Positions 32,301 through 37,078 of a stretch of DNA of 64,000 nt are shown in pieces. The position numbers were made by a program, and so were the translations under genes. A model generated the notes under the pieces. The model saw nothing but the letters and a program-made list of their open reading frames with translations, did no database searches and was not told the DNA's origin. Origin of the DNA: Trematomus loennbergii (taxonomy: Eukaryota; Chordata; Actinopteri; Perciformes; Nototheniidae). The stretch's first letter is position 1; the number at the start of each line of letters is the position of its first letter. Where the stretch lies: positions 23,497,303-23,561,302 of the forward strand of contig JAAOOA010000002.1 in NCBI GenBank assembly GCA_012861695.1. Reading direction: 5' to 3'.

Positions 32301-33271
32301 GCTATAACACCACAATGAACCCTCGTTATTACACACATTCACCGATGTTTATTTCATATTTCACTGTAAAAAAGAATATTAATGCTAGAACGGGATGATA
32401 ACTTTCACTGTGTTGATGTACATGAATTAGAAGGGAACATGCTCAGCCTTAAAGGCTTCACGTCAAGCTAATGTCAAGAAGCTAACTATTACACCATTTG
32501 TACAGCTCAGTTGCATACTGTGTGTTAGTCATATAAATATAGCCTATAAAGGGTTAGGTGTTTATTGTATTGCATGTTTTAATTAACTAGATTACACCAG
32601 TGTTTCTCTACAGTGTTTTGGTCGGGTTAGCAGACCAACGTTAGCACCAGTCCAACAAGCTGTGTGGATGTAGCCTGTCCTCACACTCCTCTGAAGGGAA
32701 GAAAACTTTATTTCCAGTAGGACCGTTGTGACTATAAATCTGAGAAACATTGGGTGTTTGTGTTGTTTGAAACCAAAGTCAACGTAATAACGCCTTACTG
32801 TAGAGTTTAAGGCCAAACAACCAACTCAAAGTTAACTGAGCATCCTGGAAATGACAAGTTTGCTTACAGTCACACTTAACGTTATGAGGAGGAAAAGATG
32901 GTAAACGGTTGGGCAGAGTAACCGTTAGCCGTTCATCTGAAACGGGCTCTCCGTATAACCCGTGGCCGGCATTGGTCTAACCGATGCTCCCGGGTTACAA
33001 TGATGCTGTCCGGTCCTGTGCTTACCTCCCCGCTGCTCGAGTCACTCGATTCCCCCAAAACATCCCGAAATTTCTGCAGGTTGCTCCCGATAACCGAAGA
33101 GACCTGTAGTGCAGCATCAAACCCGGGTCCGAGCCCAGCTGCGATAGGGTGGGCTCCAGAGACATTTCGCAGAGAGGCAGTAACCCTAATTCGGCCCGCT
33201 CTCCTCCCGGTACCGGAGTTGCAGCTCCCTCCGGGCCGAGCGGGGAACCGCCACCGACAGCTGTGCGCCAT
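111..33271 (-). CDS. kmt2a: Histone H3K4 methyltransferase KMT2A (MLL1), whole gene span, 3' end beyond the left edge
   Basis: KMT2A is the catalytic subunit of the nuclear COMPASS-like complex that methylates H3K4 at promoters, including Hox genes. Thirty-four exons can be joined on the minus strand, giving about 4380 codons; human KMT2A has 3969 residues in total, so the fish linkers are longer. Domain order by eye: menin-binding motif (residues 6-13), LEDGF-binding motif (83-100), four RGRPP/PGRPP AT hooks, two SNL-like motifs, CXXC finger (about 1283-1330), PHD1-3, bromodomain, extended PHD, FYRN, two Taspase1 sites, KIX-binding motif, FYRC, Win motif and the first part of SET. All splice phases agree with the known protein only if 18 single-base losses are restored, in exons 3, 5, 7, 9, 18, 25, 26, 27 and 29. 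The catalytic end of SET (NHSC and post-SET cysteines) lies left of base 1. Orthology is certain; the frameshifts are probably sequence errors. Confidence 0.97.
359..439 (-). CDS. kmt2a: kmt2a exon 33, start of SET domain
   Basis: 81 nt, RASMELPLAVRFKQLKVTSK, then ETVGVY. Acceptor ttgcag, donor CAG|gtaatc. Confidence 0.94.
633..740 (-). CDS. kmt2a: kmt2a exon 32
   Basis: FDMFNFLASKHRQPPEYRQQ, then EDDDDEGQLRTAR. Phase 2 in and out. Confidence 0.94.
878..942. repeat. LINE 3'-tail relic
   Basis: A run around CAGCCCAATATCACAAAG, then CTCAAAGGGCT resembles 3' tails of fish L2/RTE-type LINEs. Short and old. Confidence 0.4.
1068..1242 (-). CDS. kmt2a: kmt2a exon 31, FYRC domain and Win motif
   Basis: GVNGLKMLGVVHEAVVFLLE, then RHCRSYHFRFHKPEE and NPHGSARAEINH. 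GSARAE is the Win motif that docks on WDR5. Confidence 0.95.
1340..1414 (-). CDS. kmt2a: kmt2a exon 30
   Basis: AWKSLTDKVQEARSNARLNE LSFE; near-identical to human. Phase 1 in and out. Confidence 0.93.
1645..1868 (-). CDS. kmt2a: kmt2a exon 29, three single-base losses
   Basis: Ends in KPKKGIIFEICSEDGFHIRC ESIE, which matches human KPKKGLVFEISSDDGFQI. Upstream the frame must change at about 1843-1846, at the G6 run 1785-1790, and at about 1724-1728 to link VLGKKKAS, EGPVVPGKVVGKDK, SLPVASPPDEEETAG and DSKPKKG. Three losses in 224 nt leave the total phase unchanged. Confidence 0.85.
1869..2923 (-). other. kmt2a introns 27-28, non-coding
   Basis: Apart from exon 28 I see no coding, RNA or repeat feature here. 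Confidence 0.6.
1951..2022 (-). CDS. kmt2a: kmt2a exon 28
   Basis: 72 nt, SSKELSYPEPMDTGKPADKA. Poorly conserved, but only this frame is open through both joins. Acceptor ctttctag, donor GAG|gtatgc. Confidence 0.7.
2924..5443 (-). CDS. kmt2a: kmt2a exon 27, Taspase1 site 2 and transactivation region, three single-base losses
   Basis: Opens with TLGKQHIGQLDGVDDGSESD, which holds the second Taspase1 site. GNILPSDIMEFVLNTPS (about 4998-5036) is the activation motif that binds the KIX domain of CBP/p300. Other matches to human are FQPLYVLQTVPNGVAQK, LPHEPQILVSEAG and PNMTLINLSSPQ, RKVPNIIKRPKSGGVMYF, PISNLLFKAGPHSL and GSSICVLPSQQT. Frame breaks at the G4 run 4120-4123, at 3568-3580, and between about 3486 and 3560. 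Length 2520 plus three keeps phase. Confidence 0.9.
5398..5418 (-). other. kmt2a: Taspase1 cleavage site 2 (QLD|GVDD)
   Basis: QLDGVDDG is identical to human CS2. It lies about 10 codons into exon 27, so an intron separates the two cleavage sites. Confidence 0.92.
5745..8357 (-). CDS. kmt2a: kmt2a exon 26, long linker with SRD repeats and Taspase1 site 1, four single-base losses
   Basis: Starts with HEIVTVGDSLVNPGLRNIDS and carries an array of SRDxDKGR-type repeats (about 7570-8170). It ends with the conserved RRYPRRSARARSNMFFGLTP, GVRSYGEEDLPFYG, QVDGADD and YYYNFTRTIINPGEG blocks. QVD|GADD (5993-6013) is the first Taspase1 cleavage site. Frame breaks at 7838-7840, 7694-7702, 7442-7448 (C7) and 6555-6558 (C4). 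Observed length 2613; adding four gives the required phase. Confidence 0.9.
5993..6013 (-). other. kmt2a: Taspase1 cleavage site 1 (QVD|GADD)
   Basis: Matches the Taspase1 consensus Q-(FILV)-D|G-x-D-D and the human CS1 site. Confidence 0.9.
8499..8635 (-). CDS. kmt2a: kmt2a exon 25, one single-base loss
   Basis: DPFESPRRSETLS, then after the shift DSPKLRVYTRNRHPSYPPCQ and GPRPMPSP. The C7 run read at 8593-8599 needs eight bases to keep frame. Observed 137 nt, 138 needed. Confidence 0.87.
8752..8912 (-). CDS. kmt2a: kmt2a exon 24, end of FYRN
   Basis: CSRVYWSTLDARKRCVYTCR, then EENRTIAHSPPHIA. Phase 2 in, 1 out; intact. Confidence 0.92.
9060..9138 (-). CDS. kmt2a: kmt2a exon 23, FYRN domain
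   Basis: 79 nt, SMTIDCLGILTELSDCKRKL then FPVGYQ. Acceptor cattgcag, donor CA|gtgagt. Confidence 0.93.
9230..9341 (-). CDS. kmt2a: kmt2a exon 22, FYRN domain
   Basis: VVSGFEVTRRILVDLEGISF, then GLEPENIHMMI. FYRN pairs with FYRC to hold the two Taspase1 fragments together. Phase 0 in, 1 out. Confidence 0.94.
9480..9638 (-). CDS. kmt2a: kmt2a exon 21, extended PHD
   Basis: HCEKCQKPGATVGCCLTSCT, then NYHFMCARQCHCVFLEDKKV and HRDLIKGE. 53 codons, intact. Confidence 0.95.
9722..9859 (-). CDS. kmt2a: kmt2a exon 20, extended PHD
   Basis: EGGRLLYIGQNEWTHVNCAL, then FEDDDGSLKNVHMAV; almost identical to human. 46 codons. Confidence 0.95.
9907..10037. repeat. Dispersed repeat, copy 1 (kmt2a intron)
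   Basis: AATTCAAGGCTTTATTGCAT, then TAGCTACAGTGTAGATATGG, also found in a ube4a intron at 43612-43740. About 130 bp of shared sequence, probably the 3' end of a retroelement. Confidence 0.6.
10058..10152 (-). CDS. kmt2a: kmt2a exon 19, start of extended PHD
   Basis: DREDSLELPPPPGVSDNRKC, then VLCLKYGDENTN. Acceptor ttctacag, donor AAT|gtgagt. Confidence 0.92.
10240..10453 (-). CDS. kmt2a: kmt2a exon 18, one single-base loss
   Basis: SGLLPNAVLPPSLDHNYAQW, then LMKKIIPAPRPKTPGEPDSP. After the last motif the open frame becomes meaningless, while the next frame gives PPLSLPPPPPLLPD as expected. One base is missing near 10290-10296. Observed 214 nt, 215 needed. Confidence 0.9.
10454..12527. other. 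kmt2a intron 17, no feature seen
   Basis: 2.1 kb of AT-rich unique-looking sequence with a short TG run near 11062. No exon-like or repeat structure recognised. Confidence 0.5.
12528..12598 (-). CDS. kmt2a: kmt2a exon 17, end of bromodomain
   Basis: 71 nt, QMDRIFPWFKVKESRLWERQ. Acceptor gtttcag, donor CAA|gtgagt, phase 2 out. Confidence 0.92.
12947..13270. mobile_element. hAT-type MITE with 8-bp target duplication
   Basis: 324 bp bounded by inverted ends TAGGGCTGCTCGATTA and its near complement, rich in ATAATCG/CGATTAT palindromes. The flanks are a perfect direct repeat GGATAAAG (12939-12946 and 13271-13278). An 8-bp duplication is the hAT signature. No coding capacity. Confidence 0.85.
13533..13643 (-). 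CDS. kmt2a: kmt2a exon 16, bromodomain
   Basis: LEFSDDIARIIQTAINSDGG, then NSMVKSFFIR. 37 codons, intact. Confidence 0.94.
13852..14028 (-). CDS. kmt2a: kmt2a exon 15, bromodomain region
   Basis: AVKPPELNPETEESLPSRRS, then EGPDPPVLTEV and EKKMDQGRYNSV; closely matches human. 59 codons. Confidence 0.94.
14224..14408 (-). CDS. kmt2a: kmt2a exon 14, PHD3 end and bromodomain approach
   Basis: DEMYELLSKLPESVVYTCTK, then CTERHPAEWR and LLNSRTSSHLLRYRQ. Intact, phase 1 in and phase 0 out. Confidence 0.94.
14594..14707 (-). CDS. kmt2a: kmt2a exon 13, PHD3
   Basis: NFCPLCDKCYDDDDYDSKMM, then WVHAKCENLT. PHD3 reads H3K4me3 and binds the cyclophilin CYP33. Intact. Confidence 0.94.
14869..15137. mobile_element. 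TTAA-flanked MITE, piggyBac-like
   Basis: TTAA followed by AGCTGGGGTAG on the left; on the right the complement AGCAGGGGTGG precedes TTAA. TTAA duplication is the piggyBac hallmark. About 270 bp, non-coding, in the intron between exons 12 and 13. Confidence 0.6.
15178..15298 (-). CDS. kmt2a: kmt2a exon 12, end of PHD2 and start of PHD3
   Basis: VCTKCVRCKSCGATKPGK, then QWSHDFSMCHDCAKLFAKG, nearly identical to human. Phase 0 in, phase 1 out. Confidence 0.95.
15600..15698 (-). CDS. kmt2a: kmt2a exon 11, PHD2
   Basis: QQLLECDKCRNSYHPECVGP through TKKKRVW, the central part of PHD2. 33 codons, intact. Confidence 0.95.
15699..16759. other. kmt2a intron 10, no feature seen
   Basis: About 1.1 kb without exon, RNA or clear repeat signal. 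Confidence 0.5.
16760..16906 (-). CDS. kmt2a: kmt2a exon 10, PHD1 to PHD2
   Basis: FVFCQVCCEPFHLFCLGESE then NWCCRRCRFCQACGRQHQKT: the remaining zinc ligands of PHD1 and the first of PHD2. 49 codons, phase 0 both ends, intact. Confidence 0.95.
17012..17247 (-). CDS. kmt2a: kmt2a exon 9, start of PHD1, one single-base loss
   Basis: Reads STLNWLSTPS, then after a shift DGVHRITVDF, VTPRVLCFLCASSGNVE: the first cysteine pair of PHD1. One base is missing in the G run read at 17184-17186; observed 236 nt against 237 needed. Confidence 0.9.
17387..17460 (-). CDS. kmt2a: kmt2a exon 8
   Basis: 74 nt reading ESKPLKKPTSRPIPPSPKQR, like the basic/proline linker before PHD1 in human. Acceptor ttgcatag, donor AAG|gtaaac; phase 1 in, phase 0 out. 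Confidence 0.85.
17563..18300 (-). CDS. kmt2a: kmt2a exon 7, end of CXXC plus Ser- and Gln-rich linker, two single-base losses
   Basis: Opens with MRKCQNLQWMPSKMFLQKQ, the last CXXC cysteine and its flank. A basic/proline linker follows, then a poly-serine tract, then a CAA/CAG-coded poly-glutamine tract (about 17692-17752), ending in LSELKKKPQQQSS. The frame changes twice: at the G4 run 18092-18095, and again between about 17975 and 17985. Observed length 738; phase requires 740. Confidence 0.88.
17692..17752 (-). repeat. kmt2a: Coding CAA/CAG repeat (poly-Gln)
   Basis: On the minus strand a run of CAA/CAG codons interrupted by one CTA codes for about 18 residues of Q with one L. It lies inside exon 7. 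Confidence 0.85.
18426..18654 (-). CDS. kmt2a: kmt2a exon 6, CXXC zinc finger
   Basis: Contains KKGRRSRRCGQCSGCQVPED and the rest of the CXXC domain, including the CGVCTNCLDKPKFGG and KKQCC cysteines. This domain binds unmethylated CpG DNA and the PAF complex. Frame intact. Phase 1 in, phase 2 out (TGC AA|gtgagt). Confidence 0.95.
19683..19780. repeat. Two-copy tandem repeat, 49-bp period
   Basis: AACTGAAAATGTGAATG followed by ACTGAAAGATATATTGTACT occurs twice (19683 and 19732) with few differences. Non-coding, in intron 5; a T-run sits just upstream. Confidence 0.8.
19876..20051 (-). CDS. kmt2a: kmt2a exon 5, with two single-base losses
   Basis: Encodes SQESDSSEASVRGPRIKHVC and onward to the MPTLSALPWEER-like block and SSMGND. 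Observed length is 176 nt where phase requires 178. Relative to the conserved protein one base is missing near 19928-19931 (TTA[A]GTGCC) and one near 19899-19903 (GAGA[A]GATCC). The splice sites are good (ag|AGTCAAG, GATG|gtgagg). Confidence 0.87.
20052..20648. other. kmt2a intron 4, no feature seen
   Basis: Contains a short GAT/GATAAT run near 20238-20264 and nothing else recognised. Confidence 0.5.
20649..20782 (-). CDS. kmt2a: kmt2a exon 4
   Basis: SMLAQAEKQPVTDKRVVRLL and following residues match human SMLAQADKLPMTDKRVASLL. Acceptor ctctctag lies only about 105 bp after the exon 3 donor. Starts in phase 1, ends in phase 0 (CAG|gtcagt). Confidence 0.88.
20888..23985 (-). CDS. kmt2a: kmt2a exon 3, AT hooks and SNL motifs
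   Basis: About 3.1 kb, one open frame. It opens with four AT-hook cores (KKPRGRPP, RLPGRPP, KRRGRPP, RRRGRPP). SKRTDATIAKQLLQRAKKG and FRWTSL through KEGLIRKPIFDNFRPPPLT are the conserved subnuclear-localisation (SNL) blocks. The rest is low-complexity Ser/Pro. The likely donor GAG|gtgagg leaves the exon one base short of the phase needed by exon 4; a lost G near 20895 would reconcile them. Confidence 0.9.
24088..24160 (-). CDS. kmt2a: kmt2a exon 2, LEDGF/p75-binding motif
   Basis: 73 nt, too short for an ORF scan. It reads EEAFGGFAAVAEQERIQSPS, aligned with the human EDEQFLGFGSDEEVRVRSP motif that binds the integrase-binding domain of LEDGF together with menin. Both aromatic F positions are kept, but the acidic SDEE stretch is not. 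Acceptor tttgtag, donor CAG|gtaaag; ends in phase 1. Confidence 0.88.
25658..25720 (+). repeat. tRNA-like SINE relic
   Basis: GGCCCAGTTTGTAGAGCAGC resembles the A-box head of a tRNA-derived repeat common in fish. No matching B box was found, so it is not a tRNA gene. Confidence 0.3.
27250..27743. mobile_element. Non-autonomous hAT element with 8-bp target duplication
   Basis: 494 bp with inverted ends CAGGGTGTCAAACTCA (left) and CAGGGGTGTCAAACTCA (right, complement). Direct repeats CTTTAACC flank it exactly at 27242-27249 and 27744-27751. No transposase frame. The left end has one G fewer than the right. Confidence 0.88.
29277..29389. repeat. CA microsatellite
   Basis: About 113 bp of (AC)n with three single-base interruptions. 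A second short (AC)n lies at 29568-29589, just after a CCCTA-like run. Confidence 0.97.
33026..33271 (-). CDS. kmt2a: kmt2a exon 1, menin-binding N terminus
   Basis: 82 codons starting at the ATG of MAHSCRWRFPARPG, the KMT2A N terminus. RWRFPARP is the high-affinity menin-binding motif, and GRRAGRIRV resembles the second, weaker one. GPGFDAALQVSSVIGSNL also matches the family. The long glycine/alanine/serine tracts of mammalian KMT2A are absent. Donor GAG|gtaagc, phase 0. Confidence 0.95.
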
Positions 33272-33480
33272 TTTACACTCTCTGCCTGTCTGCCCTGCGA
33301 TCAGAGATACCTCGGTGGGCGGAACCCTAACCCAGCACTCCACATAAACAACCTCTACCACAGCGCTGCGCTCTCACTGGCCGACACGTCGTTATGCAGG
33401 TTGCGGGGCGGAACTGAAGTAACCCCGACAATGCATTTTCTCAGCGGCCCTATTCAGACTCTGCATGGCTGAATCCAAAT
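33272..33480 (-). promoter_or_regulatory. kmt2a: kmt2a 5' UTR and promoter region
   Basis: Sequence immediately 5' of the start codon is GC- and CpG-richer than its surroundings. It has two GGGCGGAAC boxes (near 33316 and 33403, plus-strand reading) and no TATA box, as expected for a housekeeping CpG promoter. The transcription start cannot be placed exactly. Confidence 0.5.
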
Positions 33481-36400
33481 CAGGTTCAGGGGCTTTGCCC
33501 GGGAAAGGAGCCTCGCACTTGAATCGCAAGCAAGAACAAGACCGTTGGCTTACTATTTTGTTTCCTAAACAAGGACATTAAAATGACTTTCAGAAGCTTC
33601 AGACAAACTTCAATACAAACCACAACAGAAGAAAACAATAGTATATTCATTATAATAGTTACCTGTATTCAATCAGGGGCGTTGCAATAAATCCTTCATC
33701 CCATTGAAGAGTGTTGCTCTGTTCCTCCAATCCCTTAAACACCACAATACTTGGTATTTTTTTTTAAATAAATGTTTTCTTTCTTTTAAAACTGCTCTGA
33801 AAAGCTTGAAGCTAGAAAAGTTCTGTACCCTGTCCCTGGTGCTGCAGCCACCTGCCAGCTGTAGGGTTTTTGGACATGATCAGCCTCTCATCAGGTGTGA
33901 TCCTTCACAAAGTCTTAATTCAATTGAACTTCATTTCTGACATAGCCTATAGCTCAATATCAGTATAAAATTGATAATAAAAACAACACAGAGATAAAAA
34001 TCATTGCAGATTACACATCCACAGTGACACATGCGTTAAAGACATTAGTTTCAATGTTTCTAATAGAAGAGCCATACTGGGTCCCTCTCGTAAGCTTAGT
34101 TAGGGTCATTACATTTTTCAATATATAATTCCTCAGCAAGGACTAAAAGGTGGGAATAATATAGTCACAAACATACAACGAGCACTTGAGGAGCTTTAGC
34201 TTGAGTGATCTGTATGCATCGGGAAATGCCACCTAAAGCTTTTTAATTGGACTGTATCGAGTGGACAATCCAATAACAAATGTGCAATACCTACACGCTG
34301 AAAGTGCTTCTCGATTCTCATTAATAGGGATTGTTAGGTTAAATGTTAAAGTTTATGATGTTAACTACATGTGCAAGTTACAACCAGGAGCAGCTCCAAG
34401 CACTATTATAGGAGCTTGAGTGTCTCAAAACAAATTAGTTTGAGCTCTTAAAGATGTGAGATTTGTTAGTACATAGAGAACAAGGGGGGTTCTGGCTCTC
34501 AAAAATGTCACACATACCTGCTTACATTTCCTGACATATAGTCACCACTACTATACAAGCTGTTTGGAAATAGCCTGGAGACATTATAAAGAATGTTAAG
34601 GACCCTCAAACCTGAGACCCAGTTGTTGAAGGAAAAAAAATATTCTCATATTCATATTGTCCTTGAGATAAATGTATCTCAAGCTTGTTCTTAAACATGC
34701 AACATTTACATAATATACTATAATCTATATTTAAAGTGGTCTTTTGAGTTAATCATCTATTTATTTGTTGTACACCCTATTTGTGGTGGTCCAATAGCAA
34801 AACACACATTTTACATGTTGCAATGTACTTAACTCTGTCATATATCTGAAGGAGAACATTACAATGTTTTATATAACGCACATTAGTTTTATTTATTAAT
34901 CATAATGTACATCCAAAATAAACATTTTATAATCACAATTAAAACAAAAATATTGCATTATAATTTAACCCATGTAATCATTCAGGTGGTAGATATTCAA
35001 CATAGAGTATGAGGGCATGCCAACTAATACATCATCTTTCTCACTTTTTGCCATTTTTTACAACCACACTCGATTTTGAATTAAAACCCTTTAATTGAAA
35101 AAGCTACTAAAAAAAAAAGTCATCTTATTCTGATCTTTCTCTAATATTCTACCCATAGCTCCCTGTAACGCCCTAAAGAAACAAACTCATCATTATTTCT
35201 CTTTAGTATGAAATAAGTCAGATCCTCATTCACTGACATTAACTGCAAGGCTCTTGGTTTTAGGCACCGATCTGTTCTTGACCCATTGATCATTTGTTTG
35301 CCCATATGTTAAAATAAATCAGTAAATTAGTTTAAAATGCAAGATCAGGATACATCAGTTAATCTGGTGAATGTTTAATCAAAGAGTGAAAATTATTAAT
35401 ACACTGCCAGTCAAAAATTATTGAACACCCTATAATTTAGCTTTTCTATTATGTTTTGATCCAAAAATGTGATCATTGTAAAGACCTTAAAATCAACAAA
35501 ATTAAGGCTTATGAGTTTATTTATAAAATATTGTGATCTTTAAACATTTTTATGATAAACTAGCCAAATAACATTTCATAAATGTATGTTTCACCCCCTG
35601 TGAAGCAAGATCAGCAAATGTTGAGACTTGCCGTGTCTCAATCTTTCTTTAAACTAGTCTCGATGTATTTTTATCATGTTTCTGCGACTGCTTTTTGTGC
35701 TAAGAGCAGTTATTTTGTGGCCCTGATAACGGCTGTGTGTCTCAAAGTGGCACTTCTATGATTTTACACGAGGAAGAGTTTAATGTCATAAAAAGTACTG
35801 AGTGAAATGAATTTATTATGTCTACTCTTGCGAGTAAAAATCTATTTTCCAAGGACTAAACACATTTTTGTTTTGGGTGGCCATCACACCACTGTTAATT
35901 AGTATTAATTTGTAACCACTTTGAGCATACATAGCAAGGCTACCAATGCCATGCTCAACCATTAACTGATTTTAGTATGGGATTTTAGTTAAGACTGGCC
36001 CCCAATAGAAAATAGGTTTTAGATTAGTGTTATTACTGAGTAGTAAGTGAAACACAGTTTAAGTCCTTATCCAACAACCTATTAGTTGTATTAGTAAGCA
36101 AGCGCTCAGACCCTAATGAGATCTGTCATTACTACTTAATTAAAGGCAGGTGGACTTGAAGATGTAGACACTTAGATATAAAGGTTAAAATACAGAAAAA
36201 GTGTAGTCTGTATGGTTTTGTGCTTCAGTATGCTTATAATAGTGACAATTATTTTAAACATCTCCATCTAAATTTAGATGATCTCCACTAAAATAAAAGT
36301 CACACACATCAACTTCAGTTTTACCTTTGCTGTTGCCTTTAATTGCTAATTTTTTTACAATTCTGCTTGAGACTTAACCTAATATGCTGAAACGTTGGGT

Positions 36401-36942
36401 GTTCAAGAACTTTAAGAGGCAGTGTTTTTTCTTTCATGAAGTTCAAATCCTAACCATTTCCTCCATGTTCTGCTTTAACAGTTCCCAAAATACTCACCTT
36501 GCAGTATAAAATCTGGTTTGGGCCGGCTGGTCAGTCAGGAGTTAATTCACTACATTCAACAAGTCCTGTTGAAACTGATGCTTCTGGCCACAGTTCTGAT
36601 TGTAATAATGAGCTAATTAATACACAGTATTCAGGGAGAGAGACCAGCGGGTGCATCATGGTACCACGGGGCATCATGGGACTCAAACAGCTACTGCGTG
36701 GGTTGGTATGGATTTTGAAGTCGTCACCAGCCTGTGGGCTACAGTTTTGCCTGGACAGTTTTTCACAGAGGGAATCCACGGAGTGTGAAGGCTGCATGTA
36801 AAGGCTAATGCAATGTTAGTCTGAAGAAATCCACAGAGGCAAGCACACCATGGATTAGACAAGAAGCAGAGGAGCACGCTAGATGTAAGCTGTGAAAGAA
36901 AACAGGGATGCAGTCATTGTTTATCACAGCGAGGATTCGCGG
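33481..36942. other. Intergenic region between ube4a and kmt2a
   Basis: 3.5 kb, AT-rich. It includes the ube4a 3' UTR at its right end and a candidate 1-kb inverted-repeat element. I see no ATP5MG-like coding sequence, although that gene lies here in human. Confidence 0.6.
35400..36425. mobile_element. Candidate DNA transposon with imperfect inverted ends
   Basis: The left end reads ACACTGCCAGTCAAAAATTA then TTGAACACCC. The right end, complemented, reads ACACTGCC then CTTGAACACCCAACG. About 1.0 kb apart, no open transposase frame. The ends resemble Tc1/mariner-like relics; superfamily uncertain. Confidence 0.45.
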
Positions 36943-37078
36943 CTAGCCACTGGGTCCCAGCTGCTGCCTCTCCTGCTTATGCTTATCCAGCCACTGTAAG
37001 ATCTGCTGCTTGAGTTCCTCGTTTGGCCTGATCTGGTCCATGGTCAGAGGACTGCGGTTGAAAGGGTCTGTCTGGTCA
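36943..37078 (-). CDS. ube4a: ube4a coding exon 19, U-box second half and stop
   Basis: [20 protein letters not shown], then [18 protein letters not shown] and TAG (36943-36945). Confidence 0.95.

Larger units (their letters stand above)
24161..33025 (-). other. kmt2a: kmt2a intron 1 (8.9 kb)
   Basis: No coding exon is supported. It holds a possible tRNA-SINE relic (25658-25720), a GC-richer block (25970-26770), a hAT element (27250-27743), a long CA microsatellite (29277-29389) and unique GC-richer blocks (29620-29960, 30300-30620). Long first introns of transcription regulators often carry enhancers, but that is inference here. Confidence 0.75.

Noticed and set aside
111..33271. kmt2a as an ordinary pseudogene
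   Set aside because: No nonsense or insertion found, all splice sites intact, and domain exons perfectly in frame; errors explain the frame breaks better.
36499..36801. 100-codon plus-strand frame near the ube4a 3' end
   Set aside because: Not conserved with any family I know; lies opposite the ube4a 3' UTR.
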